Part shown: in pieces, positions 52,030 to 61,006 of the stretch
Layout of the letters: each line of letters opens with the position of its first letter
Position numbering within the stretch: position 1 is the stretch's first letter
Assembly: GCF_034479615.1 (NCBI RefSeq)
Contig: NZ_CP140255.1
Location: 1,302,001-1,366,000, forward strand
Length of the DNA stretch: 64,000 bases
From: Vreelandella neptunia
GTDB lineage: Bacteria; Pseudomonadota; Gammaproteobacteria; Pseudomonadales; Halomonadaceae
Reading direction: 5' to 3'
Notes under the pieces: generated by a model
What the model saw: only the letters and a program-made list of their open reading frames with translations
Database searches by the model: none
What the model was told of the DNA's origin: nothing
Made by a program: the position numbers and the translations under genes

Positions 52030-53034
52030 ATGCTTGAAGATCATCGCGGCGGCCCGCGCCACGATTCGCTAATGTCGGCCTACCATGAAAGTGATAGTGG
52101 TAGCGGTTGGATGATCAGCTATCTCGATATAATGACTTTGTTGGTGGCCCTCTTTGTCGTCATTATTGCCGCTTCTGGGCCGATTATCCCTCAGTTGAAC
52201 CAGGCGAATAGTGTGAACGAGGACGTTGGCACAATATCGCCTACTTTAGGCGTTCCCTTGCCTGATTCTTTGGCTCAGATAAATAATGATCGTGTGAACA
52301 TTGCTCGGTGGAGTGGGGCAGGGTTGAACCCTATGGCCATTAGTGCGGCACTTGGCGTGGCGGGCTTGCCCAAGTTGACTGATCTTCCTCGACGAGTCAG
52401 CTTCGGGGTTCCACCGCTTTTGGCAGCACCGCCGCAGCCTGTCGAGCCGACTTTCTACTTGCCAAAACTGCTGATGCCCGCGGGCAGCGATGATTTTACA
52501 TCACCCTTGGCTGACTACATGGTGGTGTTAACCGACCGCCCCCCGGTAAATGTACAAGCGGTGAGCGATGAGTCAGTAGCGGGTGCACTTGCGCTAAACC
52601 AGGCGCTTTCGGAGCGCGTAGAAGAGTCTACCTATCTGCCCGACCTGGAGGGTGTTGAAGTGTCGCGGGTGGCGGAGGGGATTAGCCTCCGCGTGCAGGA
52701 TCAACTGCTATTTCCTTCTGCTACGGCTGAGTTGACCGACAACGGCTCGTCACTAGTGGGCAGTTTGTTGGAAACTATTCAGCGCTATGATGGCGAAGTA
52801 TGGGTTGAGGGGCATTCGGACAGCCAGACCATTAACACCGATGAGTTCTCATCTAACTGGGCGTTGTCGAGCGCCCGCGCCATTGCCATTGTGGAAGCGC
52901 TGGAAGCTGAAGGTGTCGATGCTGAACGTTTACGCGCCGTAGGCTTGGCAGCAACAAAACCACTTGAAAGCAATGCCACCGCAGAAGGGCGTGCACGTAA
53001 TCGGCGGGTTGAGGTGGTTATTCATGTTGAGTAG
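52030..53034 (+). CDS. MotB/OmpA-like protein
   Basis: 334 residues. A single N-terminal transmembrane helix SYLDIMTLLVALFVVIIAAS resembles MotB, including the Asp in the membrane segment. A Pro-rich linker (residues 60-210) leads to an OmpA-type peptidoglycan-binding domain (LLFPSATAELTDNG, WVEGHSDSQT, NWALSSARA, GRARNRRVEVVI). No MotA partner adjoins it. It may be part of an ion-driven envelope machine or a surface-anchoring protein. The start has no clear ribosome site; a Met at codon 15 is an alternative. Confidence 0.8.
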   Translation: MLEDHRGGPRHDSLMSAYHESDSGSGWMISYLDIMTLLVALFVVIIAASGPIIPQLNQANSVNEDVGTISPTLGVPLPDSLAQINNDRVNIARWSGAGLNPMAISAALGVAGLPKLTDLPRRVSFGVPPLLAAPPQPVEPTFYLPKLLMPAGSDDFTSPLADYMVVLTDRPPVNVQAVSDESVAGALALNQALSERVEESTYLPDLEGVEVSRVAEGISLRVQDQLLFPSATAELTDNGSSLVGSLLETIQRYDGEVWVEGHSDSQTINTDEFSSNWALSSARAIAIVEALEAEGVDAERLRAVGLAATKPLESNATAEGRARNRRVEVVIHVE

Positions 53035-53066
53035 TAAATACTCACTGTTGCAAGGTTCTATTAAAT

Positions 53067-54340
53067 TGTAGGGGGGGCGCTTCCAGCGCGCGAAGGGGGC
53101 CGCAGGCGCCCCTTAGTGTCTTCCGGCTGGAAGCTAGAATGGTCGCGAGCTAAAGCTTCCTCCCACAACACCATACAGCCCCCACAACACCCTACAGCCA
53201 GCCCTAAGCCAGAAGCTACTTGTAGGAGGGCGCTTCCAGCGCGCGAAGGGGGCCGCAGGCGCCCCTTAGTGTCTTCCGGCTGGAAGCCAGAATGGTCGCG
53301 AGCTAAAGCTCCCTCCCACAACACCCTACAGCCAGCTCTAAGCCAGAAGCGACTTGTAGGAGGGCGCTTCCAGCGCGCGAAGGGGGCCGCAGGCGCCCCT
53401 TAGTGTCTTCCGGCTGGAAGCTAGAATGGTCGCGAGCTAAAGCTTCCTCCCACAACACCCTACAGCCAGCACTAAGCCAGAAGCGACTTGTAGGAGGGCG
53501 CTTCTAGCGCGCGAAGGGTGCCGTAGGCGCCCCTTAGTGTCTTCCGGCTGGAAGCCAGAATGGTCGCGAGCTAAAGCTCCCTCCCACAACACCATACAGC
53601 CATCACTAAGCCAGAAGCGACTTGTAGGAGGGCGCTTCCAGCGCGCGAAGGGTGCCGTAGGCGCCCCTTAGTGTCTTCCGGCTGGAAGCCAGAATGGTCG
53701 CGAGCTAAAGCTTCCTCCCACAACACCCTACAGCCAGCACTAAGCCAGAAGCGACTTGTAGGAGGGCGCTTCCAGCGCGCGAAGGGTGCCGTAGGCGCCC
53801 CTTAGTGTCTTCCGGCTGGAAGCCAGAATGGTCGCGAGCTAAAGCTTCCTCCCACAACACCCTACAGCCAGCGCTAAGCCAGAAGCGACTTGTAGGAGGG
53901 CGCTTCCAGCGCGCGAAGGGTGCCGTAGGCGCCCCTTAGTGTCTTCCGGCTGGAAGCCAGAATGGTCGCGAGCTAAAGCTCCCTCCCACAACACCCTACA
54001 GCCAGCGCTAAGCCAGAAGCTACTTGTAGGAGGGCGCTTCCAGCGCGCGAAGGGGGCCGCAGGCGCCCCTTAGTGTCTTCCGGCTGGAAGCTAGAATGGT
54101 CGCGAGCTAAAGCTTCCTCCCACAACACCCTACAGCCAGCGCTAAGCCAGAAGCTACTTGTAGGAGGGCGCTTCTAGCGCGCGAAGGGTGCCGTAGGCGC
54201 CCACTAGTGTCTTCCGGCTGGAAGCCAGAATGGTCGCGAGCTAAAGCTCCCTCCCACCACTAGCTTTGGGCACCGGGGCAGTTGTCTATTGTAGGAGGGC
54301 GCTTCCAGCGCGCGAAGGGTGCCGCAGGCGCCCTTTAGGT
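53067..54340. repeat. Nine-to-ten-copy 134-bp tandem array of REP-like elements
   Basis: Units start at 53067, 53221, then every 134 bases (53355, 53489, 53623, 53757, 53891, 54025, 54159) and a last partial at 54290. Each contains TTGTAGGAGGGCGCTTCCAG facing GCTAAAGCTTCCTCCCACAA, i.e. an inverted REP-like pair of the same family as 29231-31060. The first unit has a 20-base insertion. Open frames inside are spurious. Confidence 0.95.
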
Positions 54341-54350
54341 GAGGAAAAAA

Positions 54351-54372
54351 AAGCCCGCCGGGGGAGGCGGGC
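54351..54372 (-). terminator. Minus-strand rho-independent terminator
   Basis: On the minus strand GCCCGCC pairs with GGCGGGC around a six-to-eight-base loop, followed by eight T residues. It closes a transcript coming from the right, where only the 54388-54582 frame or an RNA gene could be the source. Confidence 0.85.
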
Positions 54373-54387
54373 ATCAAAGGGCTTGGC

Positions 54388-54582
54388 TCACTGCAGCCCA
54401 CTGGAATCAGGTGAGGGGTGTACAGGATCACCAGTGGGTACAATTTCAGTATAGCTATTTATGAGACGTTGCCAAGACCTGTGACGTTTTTTTATAGCTT
54501 TATTTTCCCTCGTGATTTTTCTTGCACTTATTTGGTGCGTTAATACTGCCTCTTTTTGGTGCTTGCGAGTGTTGCGATACAT
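54388..54582 (-). CDS. Possible small basic protein or sRNA locus
   Basis: 64 residues, starting MYRNTRKHQKEAVLTHQISA, very basic in the first 45 residues (ARKITRENKAIKKRHRSWQR). GGGAAAA lies three bases before the ATG. The frame stops 16 bases before the strong minus-strand terminator. Either a small nucleic-acid-binding protein or a non-coding RNA transcribed through this stretch is plausible. No family recognised. Confidence 0.35.
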   Translation of the reverse strand: MYRNTRKHQKEAVLTHQISARKITRENKAIKKRHRSWQRLINSYTEIVPTGDPVHPSPDSSGLQ

Positions 54583-54746
54583 TTTTCCCGCAAAAAAGTC
54601 CTGTAACCCTCTGTTGAATCGACACTTCTCTGTTTTGGCTTATGAATTGCTATGCTTTCTATAGCAATTAATAGCTGGCCATAGCTATTTAGGTGTCCGA
54701 GACATGACGTCTTAACGAAGCGTTAAGGCCGAAGAGAGGTAGTGCT

Positions 54747-55655
54747 ATGCCTGAATCCGTCCAGTCAACCCCTTCGGTTGATCCTGCTCTGCAGCCACGT
54801 CTGGTAGTGACCGATTTAGATGGCTCGCTGCTAGATCATCACAGCTATGACTTCAGTCCCGCGGCTCCCTGGCTTGCCCGCTTAAAGCAGATGGGGGTGC
54901 CGGTAATTCCGGTGACCAGTAAAACCCGTGCCGAACTGATTCCGCTGCGCGAAGCCCTGGGTCTCACGGCAACGCCGTTTATTGCTGAAAACGGTGCGGT
55001 TATTGGTCTACCGCCAGGCTGGTGCCATGCGCGCTTAGACCGCCCAGGCAGTGGCCGTGATGGCGTCGTTATCAAGCATCCTGGTGTGGATATTGGCTTT
55101 ATTCGTGCCCGGTTGAAGGTTTGGCGCGAGCGTCTGGGGATTCGTTTTACTCGCATGGGAGAGATGAGCGTCGCTGAGGTGATGGAGCTCACCGGGCTTG
55201 ATGCGGTTCGCGCCCGGGACGCACGGCAGCGGGAAGGTAGTGAGCCGCTGCTGTGGCAGGACTCCGAGGCAGCTCTAGAGACGTTTCGCACCGCTTTAGA
55301 AGGGGATGGGCTACAGCTTACTCAAGGCGGGCGCTTTTGGCATGTGATGGGACGCTCCGCCGATAAAGGCAGTGCCGTCGAGTGGCTGGTCAAGCGCTTT
55401 ACTGCGTTAAGAGGCCGAGCGCCCCTTTCATTGGGGTTAGGGGATGGGCCAAACGATATCACCATGCTCGAAGCGGTGGATCAAGCGGTGGTAATTCGAG
55501 GTTGCCATGACTTAGCCGTAGAACCCAGCAACGCTTCTATTTACCGCACGGATGCAACAGGGCCGACCGGCTGGGCCGAGGGGGTGGCCTACTGGTGGGG
55601 GCGAGATGACCGCCGTTTAGCGACGGCGGAGAAGGGAGATGTCGTGATCCTTTGA
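54747..55655 (+). CDS. gpgP: Glucosyl/mannosyl-3-phosphoglycerate phosphatase (HAD-IIB)
   Basis: 302 residues with GAGAGGTAG before the ATG. HAD motif I VVTDLDGSLLDHH, a Thr/Ser in PVTSKTRAEL and motif IV LGLGDGPNDITML, with the IIB cap, match the MpgP/YedP family. It dephosphorylates glucosyl-3-phosphoglycerate to glucosylglycerate, a compatible solute. Assignment to the glucosyl compound rests on the adjacent synthase 46 bases downstream. Confidence 0.8.
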   Translation: MPESVQSTPSVDPALQPRLVVTDLDGSLLDHHSYDFSPAAPWLARLKQMGVPVIPVTSKTRAELIPLREALGLTATPFIAENGAVIGLPPGWCHARLDRPGSGRDGVVIKHPGVDIGFIRARLKVWRERLGIRFTRMGEMSVAEVMELTGLDAVRARDARQREGSEPLLWQDSEAALETFRTALEGDGLQLTQGGRFWHVMGRSADKGSAVEWLVKRFTALRGRAPLSLGLGDGPNDITMLEAVDQAVVIRGCHDLAVEPSNASIYRTDATGPTGWAEGVAYWWGRDDRRLATAEKGDVVIL

Positions 55656-55701
55656 GTACAGTTCTTTGAGTCCAGTACTTTAAATCCAGGGAGGTAAGCG
55701 C

Positions 55702-56922
55702 ATGAGTGACTTTCATCAAAACGGTATTATTACGGACTTTCACAACCTTACCCGGCGTTCGGTGGAAGCGCTTGAACAAGAGCTGTGTCAGTTTGCTCGA
55801 CGGCGTCCAATGGGGCTGATTTTGCCGTCGCTTTTTTCTGAGCTGGAAGGGCCGGCGCTGTCAGCAATCGTCGATGAGCTGGTTAAAGTCCCGTACCTCA
55901 ATGAAATTGTCATTGGCCTGGATCGAGCCGATCGCGAGCAATTTTTATATGCTCGGGACTTTTTCTCACGCCTGCCGCAGCACACGCGCATATTATGGAA
56001 CGATGGCCCACGGCTGCGTGCCCTGGATGCGGAGCTGGAAGAGCATGGTTTAGGCGCGTTAGAGCCTGGTAAAGGGCGCAATGTCTGGTATTGCGCAGGC
56101 TATATGCTGTCGTCAGGGCGCTCGACGGTGGTAGGGCTTCACGACTGCGATATTTTGACCTATGAGCGGGGGCTACTTGCGCGCTTGATGTATCCGGTGG
56201 CACACCCTAATTTCAACTACAGCTTCTGCAAAGGTTATTACCCGCGTATTGCCGAGGGCAAGCTGAATGGTCGCGTCTCACGGCTGTTAGTCACGCCGTT
56301 GCTGCGGGCGCTTAAAACGGTTTGCGGGCCGATGCCCTACCTCGATTATCTGGATAGCTTTCGCTACCCGCTGTCAGGTGAGTTTGCGATGCGTAGTGAA
56401 GTGCTCGAGGGGATTCGTATGCCCGCAGACTGGGGGCTGGAAATTGGCGTTTTGTCGGAGTTACAGCGCAACTACTCCCTGCGCCAGCTCTGCCAGGTGG
56501 ATATTGCCGATGCCTACGACCACAAGCATCAGCCGGTTAGCGAAGATGATCCTGATAGCGGCTTAAACCGCATGAGCCTGGATATTTCAAAAGCGCTCTA
56601 TCGCAAACTAGCTACCCAGGGGGTTACCTTTAGCAGCGAAGACTTCCGCACGCTTAAAGCCACCTACTACCGCTTTGCGCTGGATTTGATCGAAGCCTAT
56701 GACCACGATGCGACGATGAACGGTCTAAGTCTTGATCGGCACAGCGAAGAGCAGGCCGTGGAGCTGTTTGCCAGTAACCTGCTCGAAGCGGGCAATCTTT
56801 TTATGGATAACCCGCGAGAGCGACCTTTTATCCCCAGTTGGAATCGTGTTCAGGCCGCGGTGCCAGATCTGCTCACGCGCATGCACGAGGCAGTAGAACT
56901 GGATAACCAGGGTAAGGTTTAG
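55702..56922 (+). CDS. gpgS: Glucosyl-3-phosphoglycerate synthase (GT81-like)
   Basis: 406 residues behind GGGAGG. GT-A fold features: ILPSLFSELEGPAL, EIVIGLDRADREQF, GKGRNVWYCAGYML, the metal-binding VGLHDCDI, and a later GEFAMRSEVLEGIRMPADWG with the long helical tail of GpgS. It joins a nucleotide-glucose with 3-phosphoglycerate. With gpgP it makes glucosylglycerate, an osmolyte used by halophiles under salt stress and nitrogen limitation. A terminator follows at 56948. Confidence 0.85.
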   Translation: MSDFHQNGIITDFHNLTRRSVEALEQELCQFARRRPMGLILPSLFSELEGPALSAIVDELVKVPYLNEIVIGLDRADREQFLYARDFFSRLPQHTRILWNDGPRLRALDAELEEHGLGALEPGKGRNVWYCAGYMLSSGRSTVVGLHDCDILTYERGLLARLMYPVAHPNFNYSFCKGYYPRIAEGKLNGRVSRLLVTPLLRALKTVCGPMPYLDYLDSFRYPLSGEFAMRSEVLEGIRMPADWGLEIGVLSELQRNYSLRQLCQVDIADAYDHKHQPVSEDDPDSGLNRMSLDISKALYRKLATQGVTFSSEDFRTLKATYYRFALDLIEAYDHDATMNGLSLDRHSEEQAVELFASNLLEAGNLFMDNPRERPFIPSWNRVQAAVPDLLTRMHEAVELDNQGKV

Positions 56923-56947
56923 GCGTTTTCTGCACGATATAGACAAT

Positions 56948-56983
56948 AAAAGGCCAGCTACCCAAGGGGAGTTGGCCTTTTTT
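56948..56983. terminator. Bidirectional terminator after gpgS
   Basis: AAAAGGCCAGCT pairs with AGTTGGCCTTTT (one G-T pair) and is flanked by A and T runs on both sides. Confidence 0.85.
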
Positions 56984-57052
56984 GTCTCGTATTCACTCAG
57001 TGTGGAATTATCCCCGCTAGGAAAATAGCTAAACCTGTGGGAGATATCTAAA

Positions 57053-57155
57053 CCTGTGGGAGGGAGCTTTAGCTCGCGAATGTTCAGGCACTTCGCCAGC
57101 TTAACCTAAGGGGTGCTTTCAACACCCTTCGCGCGCTATAAGCGCCTTCCCACAA
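57053..57155. repeat. Isolated REP-like pair
   Basis: TGTGGGAGGGAGCTTTAGCT faces GCGCTATAAGCGCCTTCCCA, with an imperfect GGGGTG..CACCC hairpin in between. It is a single unit of the same family as the arrays at 29231 and 53067, with the 29231-type central hairpin. Confidence 0.8.
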
Positions 57156-57196
57156 CATCTAGATAGCTGAGTGGTTTCACTCAGCGGATATTGAGA

Positions 57197-58813
57197 CTAA
57201 AAATCGCTGTCCTGGTAGGCTGCCCGCGGGGCAGGGGAAGAGGCTGGCAGACTTGCATGTGCATGCCCAGCGCTCTGGTTAATGCGGAAGTGAGCAACCA
57301 ACTGACGCAGCTGGGCGCTGAGCTGTGCGAGCGTTTGAGTGGCGTGGTTACTCTGTTGCACCAGGCTGGCATTTTGCTGGGTCATTTGATCCATTTGCGT
57401 TACCGCCTGGTTGACCTGCTCAATGCCGCTGCTCTGCTCAATGGTGGCTGCAGAGATTTCCTGAACCAGTGTGCTGAGCTGTTTAATGTCAGCGACCATG
57501 CCATTGATCACATCCCCGGTGTCACTTACTTGGCGGCTACCTTCCACCACTTTGCTATCCGACGCTTCGATCAGCGTTTTGATCTCTTGGGCGGCGGCAG
57601 CCGAGCGGCTGGCTAGCTGACGAACCTCATTGGCAACCACGGCAAAACCACGGCCCTGATCGCCTGCGCGCGCGGCTTCCACCGAGGCGTTTAGGGCCAA
57701 AATGTTGGTTTGGAAGGCGATCCCGTCAATGGTGTTAACGATGCTGCTCATTTGAGTGGCGCTTTCGTTAATCGTCGCCATGGTGGTGATCACCGTTGAC
57801 ATCGAGTCACTGCCGCGCTGCGCACTGTCGGCCGCTCGGGTGGCAAGCGTACGCGCGTGATCGGCGTGCTCGGCATTTTGCTTAACCGTGGCGGTAAGCT
57901 GCTCCATGCTGGAGGCCGTTTCGGCTAATGAAGCTGCCTGCTGTTCGGTACGGGTGGAAAGCTCTTCGTTAACGCCAACGATCTGCTCTACGCCACTGTT
58001 GACCTGACTCGCGCCGAGGTGGATATCGCCAATCGTCTCAGCGAGTGCCTCGCGCATGCGATTGATATTAAAAAGTAGGCTCTGCTGATCCTTTGGTGAA
58101 AGTTGAGTAACTTGGGTCAGGTCGCCATCAGCGATATGTCGCACTACGCTGGCGGCGTAGCGTGGGTCACCGCCTAAACGACGAGAAACATCACGAATAA
58201 CCCACCCCATCAGCAGCGTTACCGGAAGGCCAATGATCAGCAGTATGACTATCGAGCGAATCAAACCGGCAATAAAGGCAGCGTTAATATCATCGACATA
58301 AACACCGGTCGCTAGTGACCACTCCCACTCGGGAAGGTGTGCTACATAACTGGTTTTCGGCAACTGCTCATCGCCACCTGCGCGGGTAGAGTAGTAGTCA
58401 ACGTGGCCACCGCCTGTTTGGGCGACACGCAGCAATTCTGGGTATAGCGCCATACCGCTGGCATCTTCATAGTTCGTCATGTCAGTGCCGGGGTCACGGC
58501 TGGGATGGGAGATAATCAGTAAGTCATCGTTGAAAGAGAAAATATACTCGCCAGCCCCAAAGCTAACGGTGGACATATTATCAATGGCACGCTGTTGTGC
58601 TTCTTCCAGGCTTAGCTCACCGGCGGCGACCCGTTCTTGCAGGGCTTCAATTTGACTTTGCACGCTTTCCACCACGTACTGAATGCTGTCGCGGCGTTCG
58701 CTCTCAATTGTTTGGCGGTTCTCCAAAGCTAGCCAGCCAACCAAGAGCAGCATGGCAACCCAGATAATACCCAGTGTTCCCCAAAGCTTTTGTGTCGTTG
58801 TTAGGTGAGTCAT
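57197..58813 (-). CDS. Methyl-accepting chemotaxis protein with single Cache domain
   Basis: 538 residues from the ATG at 58813 with AGGA six bases upstream. TM1 (LWGTLGIIWVAMLLLVGWLA), a periplasmic sCache_2 domain (SFGAGEYIFSFNDDLLIISHP in pieces, PKTSYVAHLPEWEW), TM2 (SIVILLIIGLPVTLLMGWVI), a HAMP region and the conserved signalling hairpin (NILALNASVEAARAGDQGRG). Canonical chemoreceptor binding CheA/CheW. Ligand unknown. A single gene. Confidence 0.95.
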   Translation of the reverse strand: MTHLTTTQKLWGTLGIIWVAMLLLVGWLALENRQTIESERRDSIQYVVESVQSQIEALQERVAAGELSLEEAQQRAIDNMSTVSFGAGEYIFSFNDDLLIISHPSRDPGTDMTNYEDASGMALYPELLRVAQTGGGHVDYYSTRAGGDEQLPKTSYVAHLPEWEWSLATGVYVDDINAAFIAGLIRSIVILLIIGLPVTLLMGWVIRDVSRRLGGDPRYAASVVRHIADGDLTQVTQLSPKDQQSLLFNINRMREALAETIGDIHLGASQVNSGVEQIVGVNEELSTRTEQQAASLAETASSMEQLTATVKQNAEHADHARTLATRAADSAQRGSDSMSTVITTMATINESATQMSSIVNTIDGIAFQTNILALNASVEAARAGDQGRGFAVVANEVRQLASRSAAAAQEIKTLIEASDSKVVEGSRQVSDTGDVINGMVADIKQLSTLVQEISAATIEQSSGIEQVNQAVTQMDQMTQQNASLVQQSNHATQTLAQLSAQLRQLVAHFRINQSAGHAHASLPASSPAPRAAYQDSDF

Positions 58814-59040
58814 GTTTTTCCTAGTTTTTGTAATTGATACGTTCTTGCAATGTTTCTTCATTATCGGCCTAAACAGGACAGACCTTAGCAAAATTTACAA
58901 CCAACACTATTTTTTTGCGCATAGAGATGTTGAGGATAGAAGTACCTTTATATTCTAAAATGATCTAAATATAGAACTAAAAATGAACTATGCTGTCCCT
59001 ACCGTATGAGAATGAAATTTCCACCCCATGGGAGGCAGCG

Positions 59041-59907
59041 ATGCAACGCCCAATCGTTACGCACTTTTTTGATGAGCCCACGAACACCTTTAGCTATGTC
59101 GTTCAAGACCCCGATAGCCGTGCCTGCGCGATCATAGATTCAGTCCTCGACTTTGATTATGCCGCTGGGCGAACCGACGTGCGATCCGCTGACAACATCA
59201 TCGCCTTTATTCGTCAACACGATCTCGATGTTGTCTGGATTTTGGAGACCCATGTACATGCCGACCACCTCTCGGCGGCGCCTTACCTGCATGAGCAGTT
59301 AGGCGGTAAAACCGGCATTGGTGCCAACATAGTGAAGGTGCAGGAGATCTTCGGTAAGGCGTTCAATGCGGGCAGTGAGTTTGCTCGAGATGGCAGCCAA
59401 TTTGATGCGCTGTTCGAAGAAGGGGATACGTTCACGGTTGGCCAATTGCAAGGCCGCGTGCTGCATACTCCAGGGCATACGCCTGCTTGTTTAACCTACG
59501 TAGTGGGCGATGCCGCCTTTGTAGGCGATACGCTATTTATGCCGGATTATGGCACCGCGCGGTGCGACTTCCCCGGCGGTGATGCGCGCACCCTGTATCA
59601 CTCTATTCAAAAAGTGTTAGCGCTTCCCGAGCAGACGCGATTGTTTTTATGTCACGACTATAAAGCCCCTGGCCGCGATACCTTTCAGCATGAAACCAGC
59701 GTGGCGGAACAGCGTAGTGAGAATGTCCATGTTCATGAAGGCATCAGCGAAGACGAGTTTGTGAAGATGCGCACCGAGCGTGACGCCACCTTAGGCATGC
59801 CACGGCTCATTATTCCTTCTGTGCAGGTCAATATGCGTGCGGGGGAGCTGCCTCCAGCGGAAGAGAATGGCACCGTCTATCTCAAAGTGCCGATTAATTT
59901 TTTCTAA
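59041..59907 (+). CDS. MBL-fold persulfide dioxygenase-like protein
   Basis: 288 residues from the ATG at 59041 behind GGGAGG. Metal-binding THVHADHLSAAPYL, a second site TPGHTPACLTY and GDTLFMPDYGTARCDFPGG fit the ETHE1/Blh branch of the metallo-beta-lactamase family, non-heme iron enzymes oxidising glutathione persulfide. Two YeeE/YedE genes follow within 50 bases; in other proteobacteria this set detoxifies sulfide under control of BigR, which is not seen here. Confidence 0.85.
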   Translation: MQRPIVTHFFDEPTNTFSYVVQDPDSRACAIIDSVLDFDYAAGRTDVRSADNIIAFIRQHDLDVVWILETHVHADHLSAAPYLHEQLGGKTGIGANIVKVQEIFGKAFNAGSEFARDGSQFDALFEEGDTFTVGQLQGRVLHTPGHTPACLTYVVGDAAFVGDTLFMPDYGTARCDFPGGDARTLYHSIQKVLALPEQTRLFLCHDYKAPGRDTFQHETSVAEQRSENVHVHEGISEDEFVKMRTERDATLGMPRLIIPSVQVNMRAGELPPAEENGTVYLKVPINFF

Positions 59908-59956
59908 CCGTTTCTATTTTTTTAACCTGTGAAAGCGGAATGCTTGGGAGACAGCA

Positions 59957-60424
59957 GTGGATTGGACAGCAGGCTTACAAGGGCTGGTTGGGGGTGTGTT
60001 GATCGGGCTTTCTGCTACCTGGCTGATGGCAACGCTGGGGCGTATCGCAGGGATCAGTGGCATCGTGGGCAACTTGATAACCCAACGCCCCAAGGGCGAT
60101 AGCGCTTGGCGAGTGGCTTTTCTGTTAGGGCTGATAAGCGGCCCGCTTCTGCTTATGGCGTTAGGTGGTGGTTTAGGAAACGTTGCCGGAAGCCCTGGAG
60201 AGGTGATTGGCGCACCCGTGGGAGGCATAGGGTTAATGCTAGTGGCTGGGCTATTAGTGGGCGTAGGCACGGGGCTGGGCAGTGGCTGTACCAGCGGCCA
60301 TGGCGTATGTGGGCTGGCGCGTTTGGCACCGCGCTCCATGGCGGCCACCGGTATGTTTTTGCTGACGGCGCTAGTGACCGTTTATATCTCGCGCCACTTG
60401 CTAGGTTTAGGTGGCGTTCAATGA
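59957..60424 (+). CDS. YeeE/YedE family sulfur permease subunit, first half
   Basis: 155 residues from a GTG with GGGAG upstream. Four to five transmembrane helices and the conserved motif GSGCTSGHGVCGLARL near residue 112. Half-size relatives of TsuA/YeeE work as a pair. Ends with ATGA overlapping the next gene. Proposed to transport a reduced sulfur compound for the neighbouring MBL enzyme. Confidence 0.85.
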   Translation: MDWTAGLQGLVGGVLIGLSATWLMATLGRIAGISGIVGNLITQRPKGDSAWRVAFLLGLISGPLLLMALGGGLGNVAGSPGEVIGAPVGGIGLMLVAGLLVGVGTGLGSGCTSGHGVCGLARLAPRSMAATGMFLLTALVTVYISRHLLGLGGVQ

Positions 60425-60879
60425 ATAGTTCAATGAGTCAGTCAAACAAGAGCAATTGGATGAAAACAGCGGCGGGCTATGCGGCGGGGCTACTTTTCGG
60501 TATCGGCCTGGCTGTTTCAGGGATGACCGACCCCGCGCGAGTAGTGGGGTTTCTAGACGTAGCGGGCGCCTGGGATCCAACGCTGATGTTCGTATTGGGC
60601 GGGGCCGTCATCACCACCTTTGTTGGTTATCGGCTGGTATTCAAGCGTACTGCACCATTGTTGGGTGGCGTCTTTCAGTTGCCGACCAAACGTGAGTTGG
60701 ACGCAAAGTTGTTAGGGGGCGCTGCCCTGTTCGGCATCGGCTGGGGGCTTTCCGGCTACTGCCCAGGGCCGGCGATTGCCTCCATCGGCGGTCTTTCGTT
60801 ACCGCTATTGGCCATGCTGGTGACAATGGTGTTGGGTTGGTTTTTTGCGAGACGTTTTGCTGCTAAGCGTCTCGCCTAG
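60421..60879 (+). CDS. YeeE/YedE family sulfur permease subunit, second half
   Basis: 152 residues from the ATG at 60421, four bases overlapping the first half. Transmembrane helices with GIGLAVSGMTDPARVVGFLD and GWGLSGYCPGPAIASIG, the second conserved cysteine motif. Together with the first half it makes one full-length YeeE-type fold. A terminator follows at 60912. Confidence 0.85.
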   Translation: MNSSMSQSNKSNWMKTAAGYAAGLLFGIGLAVSGMTDPARVVGFLDVAGAWDPTLMFVLGGAVITTFVGYRLVFKRTAPLLGGVFQLPTKRELDAKLLGGAALFGIGWGLSGYCPGPAIASIGGLSLPLLAMLVTMVLGWFFARRFAAKRLA

Positions 60880-60911
60880 CCATTCGTCCTTATTCGGCGA
60901 TTGCCATGCTT

Positions 60912-60942
60912 ACGCCCTTGCCATCACGGCAAGGGCGTTTTT
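60912..60942 (+). terminator. Terminator of the sulfur operon
   Basis: Perfect 11-base stem ACGCCCTTGCC / GGCAAGGGCGT with a five-base loop and a following T5. Confidence 0.95.
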
Positions 60943-61006
60943 ATTTGTCTTAACGCTGGGTTAATGCCCGTCAGCCATGCTGATGGGTAATAAATAGGAA
61001 ACCGCT

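Noticed and set aside
53061..53403. Open frames of 87-95 codons within the 134-bp array
   Set aside because: They are translations of the repeats on both strands, with identical peptide repeats and no start signals.
60106..60420. Longer version of the second YeeE/YedE gene
   Set aside because: It would overlap the first half gene out of frame; the ATG at 60421 gives the family length and a four-base coupling overlap.
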